Assembly: GCA_938038445.1 (NCBI GenBank)
Contig: CALHRZ010000008.1
Location: 1-38,291 of the forward strand
Length of the DNA: 38,291 nt
Origin: an uncultured bacterium
GTDB taxonomy: Bacteria > Verrucomicrobiota > Kiritimatiellia > CAIKKV01
Direction: 5' to 3'
Positions 1 to 7,886 of the stretch are shown one piece after another. The position numbers and the translations under genes were made by a program. The notes below the pieces were generated by a model, which saw only the letters and a list, made by a program, of their open reading frames with translations, was not told where the DNA came from and did no database searches. Positions within the stretch are counted from its first letter, which is position 1; each line of letters begins with the position of its first letter.

Positions 1-2331
1 CCCCGCTTCGGATCGGCCAAAGTGGATTATCCCGACGGAATTTGGCATACCTGCATGAATGGATACTCGGCATTGGACGCAAAGTATCAGAACTCGGTCC
101 GTTACCTCGCCGGACTGCCCCCCGTCACATGGGCCAACTACGGCCCCTACCCGGTGATGGGCGATGACCTCTGTCATCCCGGCATCGGCATTGATTCCTC
201 CGATCCCCGCGTGGCCTATATGGGCGGCGTCTTCAACGGCCAGGTCTGCGTCAACATATGGGACGGCACGCGGATGACCGCTCCGCCGAACAATCTTCAT
301 GTGCTCGGCAGTGGCGCGTCCCGCGAAGTTCGCCACGGCCCCGCCTTCACACCCGCCCCTGGACCCAACGGCGGCTCGTTCGTTTTCTGGACATCGGGCG
401 GCCGCATTAAGATGGGATATATCTCCAAAACAGGCGTTGTCGCCGACACCCTATTTGTCGGAAATACCGCTCAAACCGCTCCCCTCGACGTCACAGCCGG
501 CCGATCGCCGGCTGCGGCAACGGACCGCTACGGCAATATCCACCTCGTCTATTATAACGGGGGAATCAAATACCGAAAAATCAACGTGGCTTCGCTCGAA
601 CCTCTGGCTCCCAAAGGCCGAATCACCCATACCCGTACGCCCAGCTTCCGATGGTCCAACACGCAGGCCAATCGATACACATTGGAAATCACCCGCGATG
701 GCGAAAAACTTCCCCTCGTCACGGTCGTCGGCGCAACCTCCTGGGTCCCCGACGATAACCTGACCGTCGGCCGGTATTCCTGGCGCGTGAAAGAAGGCAG
801 CGCCGATAGCGACAACCCGTGGTCGAGCCTGTTGACTTTCTCCATTCCTCCTTATACCCCGAATCCGATCGGACCCAATGGCCGATTGCCCGATGTCCCC
901 TCCCTTCCGGAATTTCAATGGGAAGAACTTGAGGATGAATTCACCCATTATCGAATCCAACTTTTCAAAGACTCCGAGTTGATAGGAGACGAAACGCTTG
1001 AGGCTCCCAAAGTCCACTCCATTTTCTCTTATCCATGGCCGGAAGCACTCAATGCCGGCTTCTACTCCTGGAAAGTCCGATCGCTCCGCCAACATGAAAA
1101 CAGCGCCTATACCGTCGCCAGCGACTGGTCAGAGCTTATCGGCTTCCAGATCGGAGTCCCTTCCGCATCCGTCATTGTAGAACCCGAAGCCAACGCCTGC
1201 TTCGATCCCGGATTTGCCGGAATCCACTTCCAATGGGAAGGCGGAGAAGGCGCAACCGACTTCAAGTACAAGATCCTTCGAAACGGCTCACTGTTCTTCA
1301 AGTCAGGACCCCAGGCGGAAACTGAGGTAACCCATGAAACGAGGTGGACTCCCGGCCGATATCTCCTGTTCGTCCTTGGCCAAAACGAGCACGGGACCGG
1401 ACCCTGGAGCGATCCGCAACCGTTCGAAGTGTGCCGGTTCATGCAACCTGGAAACAATGAGACGCTCCCCAACAGTCCGAACAAAATGACCTGGACCCGC
1501 TCTCCAAATGCCAAACGTTACCGCATCGTTCTTTCGCTCTGGAACACCTTGGAAAACAAATATCAGGTCATCCGCCGCGCCTGGATCGGTCAATCTCCCG
1601 CCGGCCAAGACCCTAACTGGACACCCGATTGGACTCTCCCCACTGGCGCGTATCGTTGGAGCGTTACAGACTACGATGATGCGGATCAACCAGGCTACAC
1701 CTCCGTCGCATTCTTCCAAATCAGGGTGCCCGGCCGCCCTGAACTCCTCGCCCCTTCCGCACAAAGCCAAACCTTCGGTCACCTCGAATTTCCCTTCATG
1801 TGGAAAGATCCCAGCCGTTCAGCTGACGAATTCCAATTCCAGCTCCTTCGCGACGGCTCCGTGATTCGCGCGACCGGCTGGCTCGTTAAAGAAGACCTCG
1901 AACTGGTTAAAATCGAAGCGCAATACGGCCTCACCCGCAACCTCGACGGTGGCGATCCGCAAACGCTCGTCTGGCGCGTCCGAGGTCGGAATCAGGCGGG
2001 GGTCGGACCCTGGCGAAGCGCTTCATTCTGCATGACTCCCTTCAGCAAACCTTATTTCACGGCGCCCGATAACGAATCCACCGGAACGGTCGGCGTTTCT
2101 ATCGCCGTCCTCTGGACTGTTCCGGAAGAAACCCGCCGCATCGAAATCTCGTTACAGCGCGACGAGAACGAACCGGAATTCTTCGAAACCACCGATGAAG
2201 AAGATTTCGACGGAGTAGACTGGGTGCCGGATGAGGCGGGAACCTATGTGGCCAGAATCCGAGCCACAGCAGACGGAGTCAGCGAGTGGTCCGACCCCCT
2301 CACGATCATCGTTGAACCTGCTGCCCCCTGA
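1..2331 (+). CDS. Large repeat protein with fibronectin III-like modules, 5' truncated by the window
   Basis: The reading frame is open from base 1, so the true start lies upstream; about 776 codons are visible. The first ~190 residues look like the end of a beta-propeller or exo-sialidase-like region (short strands with motifs such as VAYMGGVFNG and IHLVYYNGGIKYRK). The remainder is about six successive ~95-residue beta-sandwich repeats of fibronectin III type, each ending in a signature like GPWSDP, NPWSSL or SEWSDP. Such modules usually sit on secreted or surface proteins that bind polymers or matrix, but no catalytic site or sorting signal is visible in this part. It ends 32 bases before the ferredoxin gene and is probably not functionally related to it. 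The fibronectin-like assignment is by repeat pattern; the overall function is unknown. Confidence 0.8.
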   Translation, partial: PRFGSAKVDYPDGIWHTCMNGYSALDAKYQNSVRYLAGLPPVTWANYGPYPVMGDDLCHPGIGIDSSDPRVAYMGGVFNGQVCVNIWDGTRMTAPPNNLHVLGSGASREVRHGPAFTPAPGPNGGSFVFWTSGGRIKMGYISKTGVVADTLFVGNTAQTAPLDVTAGRSPAAATDRYGNIHLVYYNGGIKYRKINVASLEPLAPKGRITHTRTPSFRWSNTQANRYTLEITRDGEKLPLVTVVGATSWVPDDNLTVGRYSWRVKEGSADSDNPWSSLLTFSIPPYTPNPIGPNGRLPDVPSLPEFQWEELEDEFTHYRIQLFKDSELIGDETLEAPKVHSIFSYPWPEALNAGFYSWKVRSLRQHENSAYTVASDWSELIGFQIGVPSASVIVEPEANACFDPGFAGIHFQWEGGEGATDFKYKILRNGSLFFKSGPQAETEVTHETRWTPGRYLLFVLGQNEHGTGPWSDPQPFEVCRFMQPGNNETLPNSPNKMTWTRSPNAKRYRIVLSLWNTLENKYQVIRRAWIGQSPAGQDPNWTPDWTLPTGAYRWSVTDYDDADQPGYTSVAFFQIRVPGRPELLAPSAQSQTFGHLEFPFMWKDPSRSADEFQFQLLRDGSVIRATGWLVKEDLELVKIEAQYGLTRNLDGGDPQTLVWRVRGRNQAGVGPWRSASFCMTPFSKPYFTAPDNESTGTVGVSIAVLWTVPEETRRIEISLQRDENEPEFFETTDEEDFDGVDWVPDEAGTYVARIRATADGVSEWSDPLTIIVEPAAP

Positions 2332-2363
2332 GAATCCGCTACCCTAATAATGGTCATTTCTCG

Positions 2364-2633
2364 ATGACAAATGAGCCGAAGGGTCATGATGCGGCCTCTC
2401 CACTGCCGATCATCGATGAGGATCGCTGCAAGGGGTGTGGTCGGTGCATCGCGGCTTGCCCGAAAAAGGTGCTCCAGTTCAAAAAAAGTTTGAATCGCAG
2501 GGGCGTTCATCCCGCCCATTATGTTGGTTCGGGTTGCATCGGCTGCGGGTTCTGCTTTTATAATTGTCCCGAACCGTACGCGATCGAAGTGCTTCAGCCG
2601 GAAAAGAAGTCGCACGCGGCCCATGCCCCATGA
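2364..2633 (+). CDS. 4Fe-4S ferredoxin-type delta subunit of 2-oxoacid:ferredoxin oxidoreductase
   Basis: A small 89-residue protein with two complete 4Fe-4S cluster motifs: C22-C25-C28-C32 (CKGCGRCIAACP) and C58-C61-C64-C68 (CIGCGFCFYNCP). This is the normal form of the delta subunit of KorABCD/VorABCD-type enzymes, which passes electrons from the thiamine-diphosphate subunit to free ferredoxin. Its TGA overlaps the ATG of the alpha-subunit gene (ATGA at 2630-2633), and the fused beta-gamma gene follows, so the whole complex is encoded in order delta, alpha, beta-gamma. No strong Shine-Dalgarno sequence is seen upstream. Substrate class (branched-chain 2-oxoacids versus 2-oxoglutarate) cannot be decided from this subunit. 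Confidence 0.92.
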   Translation: MTNEPKGHDAASPLPIIDEDRCKGCGRCIAACPKKVLQFKKSLNRRGVHPAHYVGSGCIGCGFCFYNCPEPYAIEVLQPEKKSHAAHAP

Positions 2634-3694
2634 TCCGTTTCGTCAAGGGAAATGAAGCGGTTGTGATCGGCGCTCTTTACGCCGGCTGCGATGCCTTCTT
2701 CGGTTATCCCATCACCCCGGCAAGCGAAATTTCCCACGCTGCCTCGGAATGGTTCCCCGCCGTCGGCCGTGTCTTTCTCCAGGCGGAAAGCGAAACCGCC
2801 GCCATCAACATGGTCTATGGCGCCGCCGCCGCAGGAAAGAAAGCGATGACGGCATCCTCAAGCCCCGGCGTCAGTCTCATGCAGGAGGCTCTTTCTTATA
2901 TGGCCGGAGCCGAACTCCCCGGCGTCGTGGTCAATATCCAACGGGCCGGGCCAGGTCTCGGTAACATCTTCCCGGAACAAGCCGATTACAACCAATCCGT
3001 CAAAGGCGGTGGCCACGGCAATTACCATTGTTTCGTCCTCGCGCCCGGCAACGTTCAGGAGATGTGTGACCTAACGGCACTCGCCTTCGAACTCGCCTTC
3101 CAGTACCGCAACCCCGCCATCCTTCTTTCCGATGCCGTACTCGGTCAAATGATGGAAACCCTCCACCTGCCGACCTCCTCCCCCACGCCCCCTGATGTAA
3201 GAAGCTGGGCCGTTCAGGGCACGCCCGGAACGCGCAGCAACCTCATCACGTCCATCTACCTCAACGCCCCCACGCTCGAAGAACGTAATCGCACACTCCA
3301 GAAAAAATATGCCGAGGCGCAAAAGGAAGCGCGCGCCGAAACAGACCGCACCGACGACGCTGAGGTGATCCTCGCGGCATACGGCATCTCAAGCCGCATC
3401 GCCCGCTCCGCCGTAGACCGCCTCCGCCAGCACGGCGTCCGCGCCGGACTCTTCCGCCCCCTCACGCTTTTCCCCTTTCCCCAAAAGGCCCTTCTCCACG
3501 CCACCTCCCAGCGTCCTCTCGCCGTCATCGAACTCAGCAACGGCCAATTTTACGAGGATCTCCGCCTCCAGATCGGACCGAACGCTGGCCCTGTCACCCT
3601 CATCAATCGAATGGGCGGCATGCTTTTTAGCGTTGAAGAAGTCGTCGAACGCGTTCTTTCCTTCCTGAAAAAACGAGCAGGAAACGCGAAATGA
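2630..3694 (+). CDS. vorB: 2-oxoacid:ferredoxin oxidoreductase alpha subunit (VorB/KorA type)
   Basis: A 354-residue protein that begins MIRFVKGNEAVVIGAL, the usual start of VorB/KorA proteins, followed by the pyrimidine-binding transketolase domain (GYPITPASEI, QAESETAAINMVYGAAAAG, TASSSPGVSLMQEALSYMAGAELP) and a C-terminal transketolase-like domain (AVIELSNGQFYEDLR). With the beta-gamma and delta subunits it forms a thiamine-diphosphate enzyme that oxidatively decarboxylates a 2-oxoacid to the acyl-CoA and reduces ferredoxin in the cytoplasm of anaerobes. The closest family by eye is 3-methyl-2-oxobutanoate (ketoisovalerate) oxidoreductase VorB; 2-oxoglutarate specificity remains possible. 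The ATG at 2630 is chosen because it overlaps the upstream stop and matches the family N terminus; an upstream ATG in this frame would overlap the ferredoxin gene heavily. Confidence 0.93.
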   Translation: MIRFVKGNEAVVIGALYAGCDAFFGYPITPASEISHAASEWFPAVGRVFLQAESETAAINMVYGAAAAGKKAMTASSSPGVSLMQEALSYMAGAELPGVVVNIQRAGPGLGNIFPEQADYNQSVKGGGHGNYHCFVLAPGNVQEMCDLTALAFELAFQYRNPAILLSDAVLGQMMETLHLPTSSPTPPDVRSWAVQGTPGTRSNLITSIYLNAPTLEERNRTLQKKYAEAQKEARAETDRTDDAEVILAAYGISSRIARSAVDRLRQHGVRAGLFRPLTLFPFPQKALLHATSQRPLAVIELSNGQFYEDLRLQIGPNAGPVTLINRMGGMLFSVEEVVERVLSFLKKRAGNAK

Positions 3695-5118
3695 AACGAC
3701 TCAAAACCGTCGGCTTTTACCCCTCGTTCGACCGGAGCGGTGAACCGACCCTCGACACCCACTACTGCCCGGGTTGCGGTCATGGCATCCTTCATAAACT
3801 CATCACGGAAGCGCTGGTCGAACGGGGAATCCAGGATCGAACCATCATCGTCAACCCCATCGGCTGCGCCGTCTTCGGCTACTACTACTGGGATGCCGGA
3901 AATATCGGCGCGGCTCATGGGCGCGCTCAAGCCGTCGCCACCGCCTTGACCCGATTGCTCCCTCATGCCATCGTCCTTTGCTACCAGGGCGATGGCGACC
4001 TCGGTGCCATCGGGTTCAATTGCACCCTTCAGGCTGCCGCCCGCGGAGAACGTTTCGCCACCTTTTTTGTCAATAACGCCTCCTATGGTATGACCGGCGG
4101 CCAAATGGCACCCACGACCCTTCTCGGACAGGTGACCAGCACGACACCCCATGGCCGATCGGCGGAAAACGATGGCTACCCCCTCCACATCTGCGAAATC
4201 CTCAATCAACTCCAGGCTCCCGTCTATATCGAACGATGCTCCCTCGCCGATACGCCTCGAATCATGAAGGCCCGCCGCGCCATTCACAAGGCACTCGACC
4301 TCCAAATCGAAGACAAAGGATACGCCTTCGTCGAGTTTCTCTCCCCTTGCCCCACCAATTGGGCAACCGATGCCGTCGGCGCCAACCAATTCATCCTTGA
4401 AACCCTCGAAAAAGAATTCCCCCTCGGTTGCCTCCGAGACCGTTCGTCCGATGCCCACCCTCGCCCACTCCCACCCTCCCGCCCTTCCCTGAACGAATAC
4501 TTCGGCACATCGGAAGCCTCCGACAACATTCTCTCCGATCCCAATGCTCCCGAAGTCCGATTCAAATTTGCCGGCTTCGGCGGGCAAGGGATTTTGAGCC
4601 TGGGCATGGTCGCCGCGGAAGCCGGCCGACTGGCCGGCCGTAATACCACTTGGTTCCCTTTTTACGGCCCCGAACAGCGAGGCGGCGCGGCCGCTTGTTC
4701 CGTCGTCATCAGCGGTCGCCCAATCGGATCTCCCGTCGTGGATCATCCCGATATCCTCGTCTGTATGAATCGCTACTCCTACGACCGATTCGCGGATTCC
4801 GTAGCACCCGGTGGCCTCATCCTCTGTGATACCCTGGAAACAATCAATGTCCCTCCCCCTCACCAGGTCCGCAGGGTGGATGTCCCTGCGACCGAACTCG
4901 CCGGCCAATCCGGCGCTGTCAAAGCCGCCAATACCGTCATGCTCGCCGCGCTCGCCTGGCTCCGGGTGGCAGGACTTTCAAGCGCAGGTTTTCTGACCGC
5001 CTTGGAGTCCAGCTTCAAACGAAAACCCGCCCTCATCCCCCTCAACCGCCGGATTTTCGAAACAGCGCTCGAGTGGTGCAAAACCCATCTGGCTCCTCCT
5101 ATATCCTCCCCTGCATGA
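3691..5118 (+). CDS. 2-oxoacid:ferredoxin oxidoreductase, fused beta (TPP) and gamma subunits
   Basis: A 475-residue fusion. Residues 1-~260 are the thiamine-diphosphate beta subunit, with C26/C29 in HYCPGCGHG, the diphosphate/Mg motif GDGDLGAIG (around residue 100) and NNASYGMTGGQ. Residues ~290-475 are the gamma subunit domain (FAGFGGQGILSLGMVAAEAG, PFYGPEQRGGAAACSVV), joined by a Pro/Arg/Ser-rich linker. In many organisms these are separate genes; here no separate gamma gene exists in the operon, so the fusion completes the complex. The ATG overlaps the alpha-subunit stop by four bases. Family membership (VorA plus VorC, or KorB plus KorC) is clear, while the exact 2-oxoacid is not readable from sequence alone. 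Confidence 0.93.
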   Translation: MKRLKTVGFYPSFDRSGEPTLDTHYCPGCGHGILHKLITEALVERGIQDRTIIVNPIGCAVFGYYYWDAGNIGAAHGRAQAVATALTRLLPHAIVLCYQGDGDLGAIGFNCTLQAAARGERFATFFVNNASYGMTGGQMAPTTLLGQVTSTTPHGRSAENDGYPLHICEILNQLQAPVYIERCSLADTPRIMKARRAIHKALDLQIEDKGYAFVEFLSPCPTNWATDAVGANQFILETLEKEFPLGCLRDRSSDAHPRPLPPSRPSLNEYFGTSEASDNILSDPNAPEVRFKFAGFGGQGILSLGMVAAEAGRLAGRNTTWFPFYGPEQRGGAAACSVVISGRPIGSPVVDHPDILVCMNRYSYDRFADSVAPGGLILCDTLETINVPPPHQVRRVDVPATELAGQSGAVKAANTVMLAALAWLRVAGLSSAGFLTALESSFKRKPALIPLNRRIFETALEWCKTHLAPPISSPA

Positions 5119-5897
5119 CATCCTTTGCGTCGGGTTTGAGTCTTCACGCCTTTCTCGAAAAAATCTACACCCATTTCAATCACTCCCGCTTCCGCACAAC
5201 CGACCCGGTCCAGTTCCTCTATCGCTACCGCACCCCCTTCGATCGGGAAGTCGCGGCATTTCTTTCCTCCGCTTTCGCCTTCGGCCGCATTCGCCAATTC
5301 TGCGCCGTCCTCTCCCGAATCCTGGACCGCCTCGGCCCCCACCCTGCACGCACAATCGTCAACGGAACATTCGAAAAAACCGATTGGACCGACTGCGCCC
5401 ACCGTTTCGCCTCCTCCTCCCACCTCCATGCCCTGCTCAAGGCACTTCAATCGGTTTTGAAACGCCACGGTTCTCTCGAAAACGCACTGGCCATTCACTG
5501 GCAACCCACAATGGAAACCGTCGAACCCGCCATTAAAGGTTTTCTTCGTGAATTTCCTCTCGCCCCCAACCCGCTTCTCCCCTGCACCAACGATTCCGCA
5601 TGCAAACGCCTTCACCTCTTCCTCCGCTGGATGGTCCGAAAAGACGCAATTGACGCCGGCCTGTGGGAAGCCATTCCGCCCCGTGCACTGATTGTTCCGC
5701 TCGATACCCATATGGCCCGCATCGGCACTGCCCTTGGATTCACACAGCGGCGATCGCCAGGTAAAGCCATGGCGCTGGAAATCACCGATCAGTTCCGCCA
5801 CATCAACCCCCAAGACCCCGTCAAATACGATTTTGCACTGACCCGCATGGGCATGATCGCTCCAAGGAAATCGCTTTCTTTTGCCACACCCTCATGA
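5115..5897 (+). CDS. TIGR02757/DUF2400 family protein
   Basis: A 260-residue protein matching the TIGR02757 (DUF2400) family, recognised by the motif block CKRLHLFLRWMVRKDAIDAGLW, then PLDTHMARIG and DPVKYDFALTRMG. The family occurs in Bacteroidetes and PVC bacteria and has no established biochemical role. A helix-hairpin-helix/endonuclease III-like fold has been suggested for it, but that is not demonstrable here. The start at 5115 overlaps the stop of the oxidoreductase gene (ATGA), which is more credible than an in-frame upstream ATG that would overlap by over 40 bases. The C terminus ends soon after the conserved block. Its own stop overlaps the next ATG (5894), so it is translationally coupled on both sides. 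Confidence 0.82.
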   Translation: MTSFASGLSLHAFLEKIYTHFNHSRFRTTDPVQFLYRYRTPFDREVAAFLSSAFAFGRIRQFCAVLSRILDRLGPHPARTIVNGTFEKTDWTDCAHRFASSSHLHALLKALQSVLKRHGSLENALAIHWQPTMETVEPAIKGFLREFPLAPNPLLPCTNDSACKRLHLFLRWMVRKDAIDAGLWEAIPPRALIVPLDTHMARIGTALGFTQRRSPGKAMALEITDQFRHINPQDPVKYDFALTRMGMIAPRKSLSFATPS

Positions 5898-6685
5898 AAA
5901 CGGCCTTCGACATCGAAACCCGATTCGCCCGCTACGCCGTCCCCCGGCTCACGCTGCTGCTCCTCCTCGGACAGGTGCTCTTTTTCGCCGCAGGCGCCTT
6001 CAACCCTGACTCACTGGCCTATATGGTGCTCGATTCCTCCCTCGTCCGACAGGGCGAAATCTGGCGTCTCGTCACATTTCTCTTCCTCCCTCCGCGCACC
6101 CATCCGCTCTTCCTCCTGTTCGCATGGTATCTCTTCTACCTCATGGGGACTGCCTTGGAAACCCACTGGGGGCACGTCCGCTATAACCTCTTCATCTTCC
6201 TCGGTTGGAGCCTCACCGCTGCCGTTTCTTTCCTTTCCCCCGGCCGGGCGATGACCAATGCCTTCCTCGGGGGCTCGGTCTTCCTCGCCTTCGCCTGGCT
6301 CTACCCCGATTTCCAGATCCTCCTCTTCTTCATCGTCCCCGTCCCCATCAAATGGCTCGCACTCCTCACTTGGATCGGATATGGATATCACTTCGTCGTT
6401 TCCCATTGGTCGGAACGCCTGGCCATTCTGGCCGCTGTTGGAAACTTTCTTCTCTTCTTCGGCTCTGATCTGCTCGCTCGCCTCCGCAACGCGCTCCGCC
6501 CAACCCGTCCCCTTCCCGGCGTTTCATCCCCCTCCCTCCCCCGCCACCGCTGCCGCCGATGCGGCATTACCGAACGCTCCCATCCCGAGATGGATTTCCG
6601 CTACTGCACCGACTGCCACCCCCCCCAATGCTACTGCCGCGATCATCTCGACCAACACGAACACGTGAACGAAAAGCCCGACTGA
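5894..6685 (+). CDS. Rhomboid-fold membrane protein with C-terminal zinc-binding tail, probably non-catalytic
   Basis: A 263-residue protein with about six hydrophobic segments between residues 18 and 196 and a rhomboid-like layout: loop-1 region EIWRLVTFLFLP, ETHWG, and NAFLGGSVFLAFAWLYP, where the Ser protease GxSx motif would lie (S128). The TM6 position that carries the catalytic His in active rhomboids reads AAVGNFLLFFGSD, with no His, so proteolysis is doubtful. The cytosolic-type tail (residues ~217-258) has C220/C223 and C238/C241 as a zinc ribbon, plus a further C246/C248/H251/H255/H257 cluster (QCYCRDHLDQHEH). Related membrane proteins with this tail are annotated as rhomboid family. 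It is coupled to the TIGR02757 gene by a 4-base overlap. Function inferred: membrane-protein chaperone or quality-control role. Confidence 0.8.
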   Translation: MKTAFDIETRFARYAVPRLTLLLLLGQVLFFAAGAFNPDSLAYMVLDSSLVRQGEIWRLVTFLFLPPRTHPLFLLFAWYLFYLMGTALETHWGHVRYNLFIFLGWSLTAAVSFLSPGRAMTNAFLGGSVFLAFAWLYPDFQILLFFIVPVPIKWLALLTWIGYGYHFVVSHWSERLAILAAVGNFLLFFGSDLLARLRNALRPTRPLPGVSSPSLPRHRCRRCGITERSHPEMDFRYCTDCHPPQCYCRDHLDQHEHVNEKPD

Positions 6686-6687
6686 AA

Positions 6688-7032
6688 TTGCTCCACCATC
6701 ACCGCGTGCTTTCCGAAGACCTCCGCCTGGCTTCCTCGTTCTTCGCGCGACTGCTCGGAGTCATGTTCAGACGGAACTTCCCCTCTGGCGGTCTTCTCTT
6801 CCAGCCCGCCGGCTCTTTTCACACCGCATTCGTCCGCTTCCCACTGGACGCCCTCTTCCTCGACTCGAAGGGAACCATTCTGCGAATATGCTCCGCCGTC
6901 CCACCATGGCAGATCCGTTGGGCACCCAAAAGAGCCGCTTTTCTTCTCGAATTTCCCGACGGCACAATCGCCCGGTGGAACGTTCAGGAAGGCGACGTCC
7001 TCCGACTCGAACCCTCACCCGCCGACCGGTAA
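6688..7032 (+). CDS. DUF192 family protein
   Basis: A 114-residue DUF192 protein: the hallmark core FARLLGVMFR, HTAFVRFPLDALFLD, VPPWQ, and a C-terminal EGDVLRLE strand are all present. DUF192 is a small beta-barrel family of unknown function, often secreted or associated with membranes; this copy has no visible signal peptide. The start is uncertain. An ATG at 6559 would overlap the membrane-protein gene by 127 bases, while TTG 6688, directly after the upstream stop, or GTG 6706 give the normal family length; 6688 is used here. Its 3' end overlaps the convergent PHP gene by 49 bases, which is unusual for this window. Confidence 0.75.
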   Translation: MLHHHRVLSEDLRLASSFFARLLGVMFRRNFPSGGLLFQPAGSFHTAFVRFPLDALFLDSKGTILRICSAVPPWQIRWAPKRAAFLLEFPDGTIARWNVQEGDVLRLEPSPADR

Positions 7033-7886
7033 AAAGGTTGCGTCCAACCCATCTGAGCGCCCGGGCCAAAAGCGGTAAACCGAATATACGACGTCGCCGA
7101 CTCCCGAAAATCAAAAACAATGCGATCCCCCCGAACCTGCCGCAGCCGGCGTCCCCAATCACCGATCGCCCAGATTTCCTCCCCATTCTCCGCAATTGCT
7201 TCAACGCGCGTTCCACATCGCCGAACACATCGAAACCGGACTCCCGTGCTGCAATAGAACGAGCCCCGACATAGGGCCCGGAATAGAGCGCGCGCCGATC
7301 GCTCCGACACGTGAGCCATCACCCACGCCTGCCCCACATGCGGCGCAGTGTGCGCATCATCCGTCGCGAATCCCCATGCCGGCATCCCCCGAGAAAGCAA
7401 ATAATCCCACTTCTCCGTCGCCAGTGCCGTTCCCGCCAGCACATCAATCAGCCCATTGTAAATTTCTATTCCATGAGCTCGCCCAATCCTCGCCCCCAGC
7501 ACCTCCCGCGAATAATGGGGTGGTTCCTGCCAGTTCGGATGGTTGAGAATGGTCAGAACCGACCGACTGGCAACCCGATTCAACACGACATCAGGATCCC
7601 TCGCCGCCGCACACGACTTCAACATCGCCACATCGAAGGAAATCAAGCCCATATGATCCCCCCAAGGCGAATTCCACTCCATCCCCGGCAGCGTGAGGAG
7701 TCGACTCGACCGAGGCGGTCGAGCCAAATTGACCTTCCGATGGTCTGTGAGGCTCACAAAATCATATCCCAACCGCTCGTACGCTGCGAAAATCTCCTCG
7801 GGCGCGAGCCCTTCCCCCGAATGGGTGTGAAGATTGCCGCGCAACCACTCTCCTTTGCAGGCCGGATAGGGATTTCCCCAGTTCAC
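6984..7886 (-). CDS. PHP-domain metallophosphoesterase (CehA/McbA-like)
   Basis: A 300-residue PHP-superfamily protein. The first metal motif NLHTHSGEG (H20, H22) and the following SLTDHR (D48, H49) are intact, as are downstream GMEWN, NHPNW and ATDDAHT motifs typical of the CehA/McbA-like branch of PHP hydrolases. The likely reaction is hydrolysis of a phosphoester or amide, with substrate unknown. The GTG start at 7886 overlaps the TGA of hydF by four bases (GTGA) and removes a long upstream extension that would lie wholly inside hydF. The two genes therefore form one transcription unit, although no functional link between a PHP hydrolase and hydrogenase maturation is established. The 3' end crosses into the convergent DUF192 gene. 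Confidence 0.85.
   Translation of the reverse strand: MNWGNPYPACKGEWLRGNLHTHSGEGLAPEEIFAAYERLGYDFVSLTDHRKVNLARPPRSSRLLTLPGMEWNSPWGDHMGLISFDVAMLKSCAAARDPDVVLNRVASRSVLTILNHPNWQEPPHYSREVLGARIGRAHGIEIYNGLIDVLAGTALATEKWDYLLSRGMPAWGFATDDAHTAPHVGQAWVMAHVSERSARALFRALCRGSFYCSTGVRFRCVRRCGTRVEAIAENGEEIWAIGDWGRRLRQVRGDRIVFDFRESATSYIRFTAFGPGAQMGWTQPFYRSAGEGSSRRTSPS

Noticed and set aside
3550..4908. Long minus-strand open frame (452 codons)
   Set aside because: It lies antisense to the clearly conserved oxidoreductase beta-gamma gene, is Gly/Glu-rich from codon mirror effects and shows no family motif.
5840..5897. Frameshift at the end of the TIGR02757 gene
   Set aside because: The protein already reaches the end of the conserved block (KYDFALTRMG), and the existing stop couples neatly to the next ATG, so no frameshift is needed.
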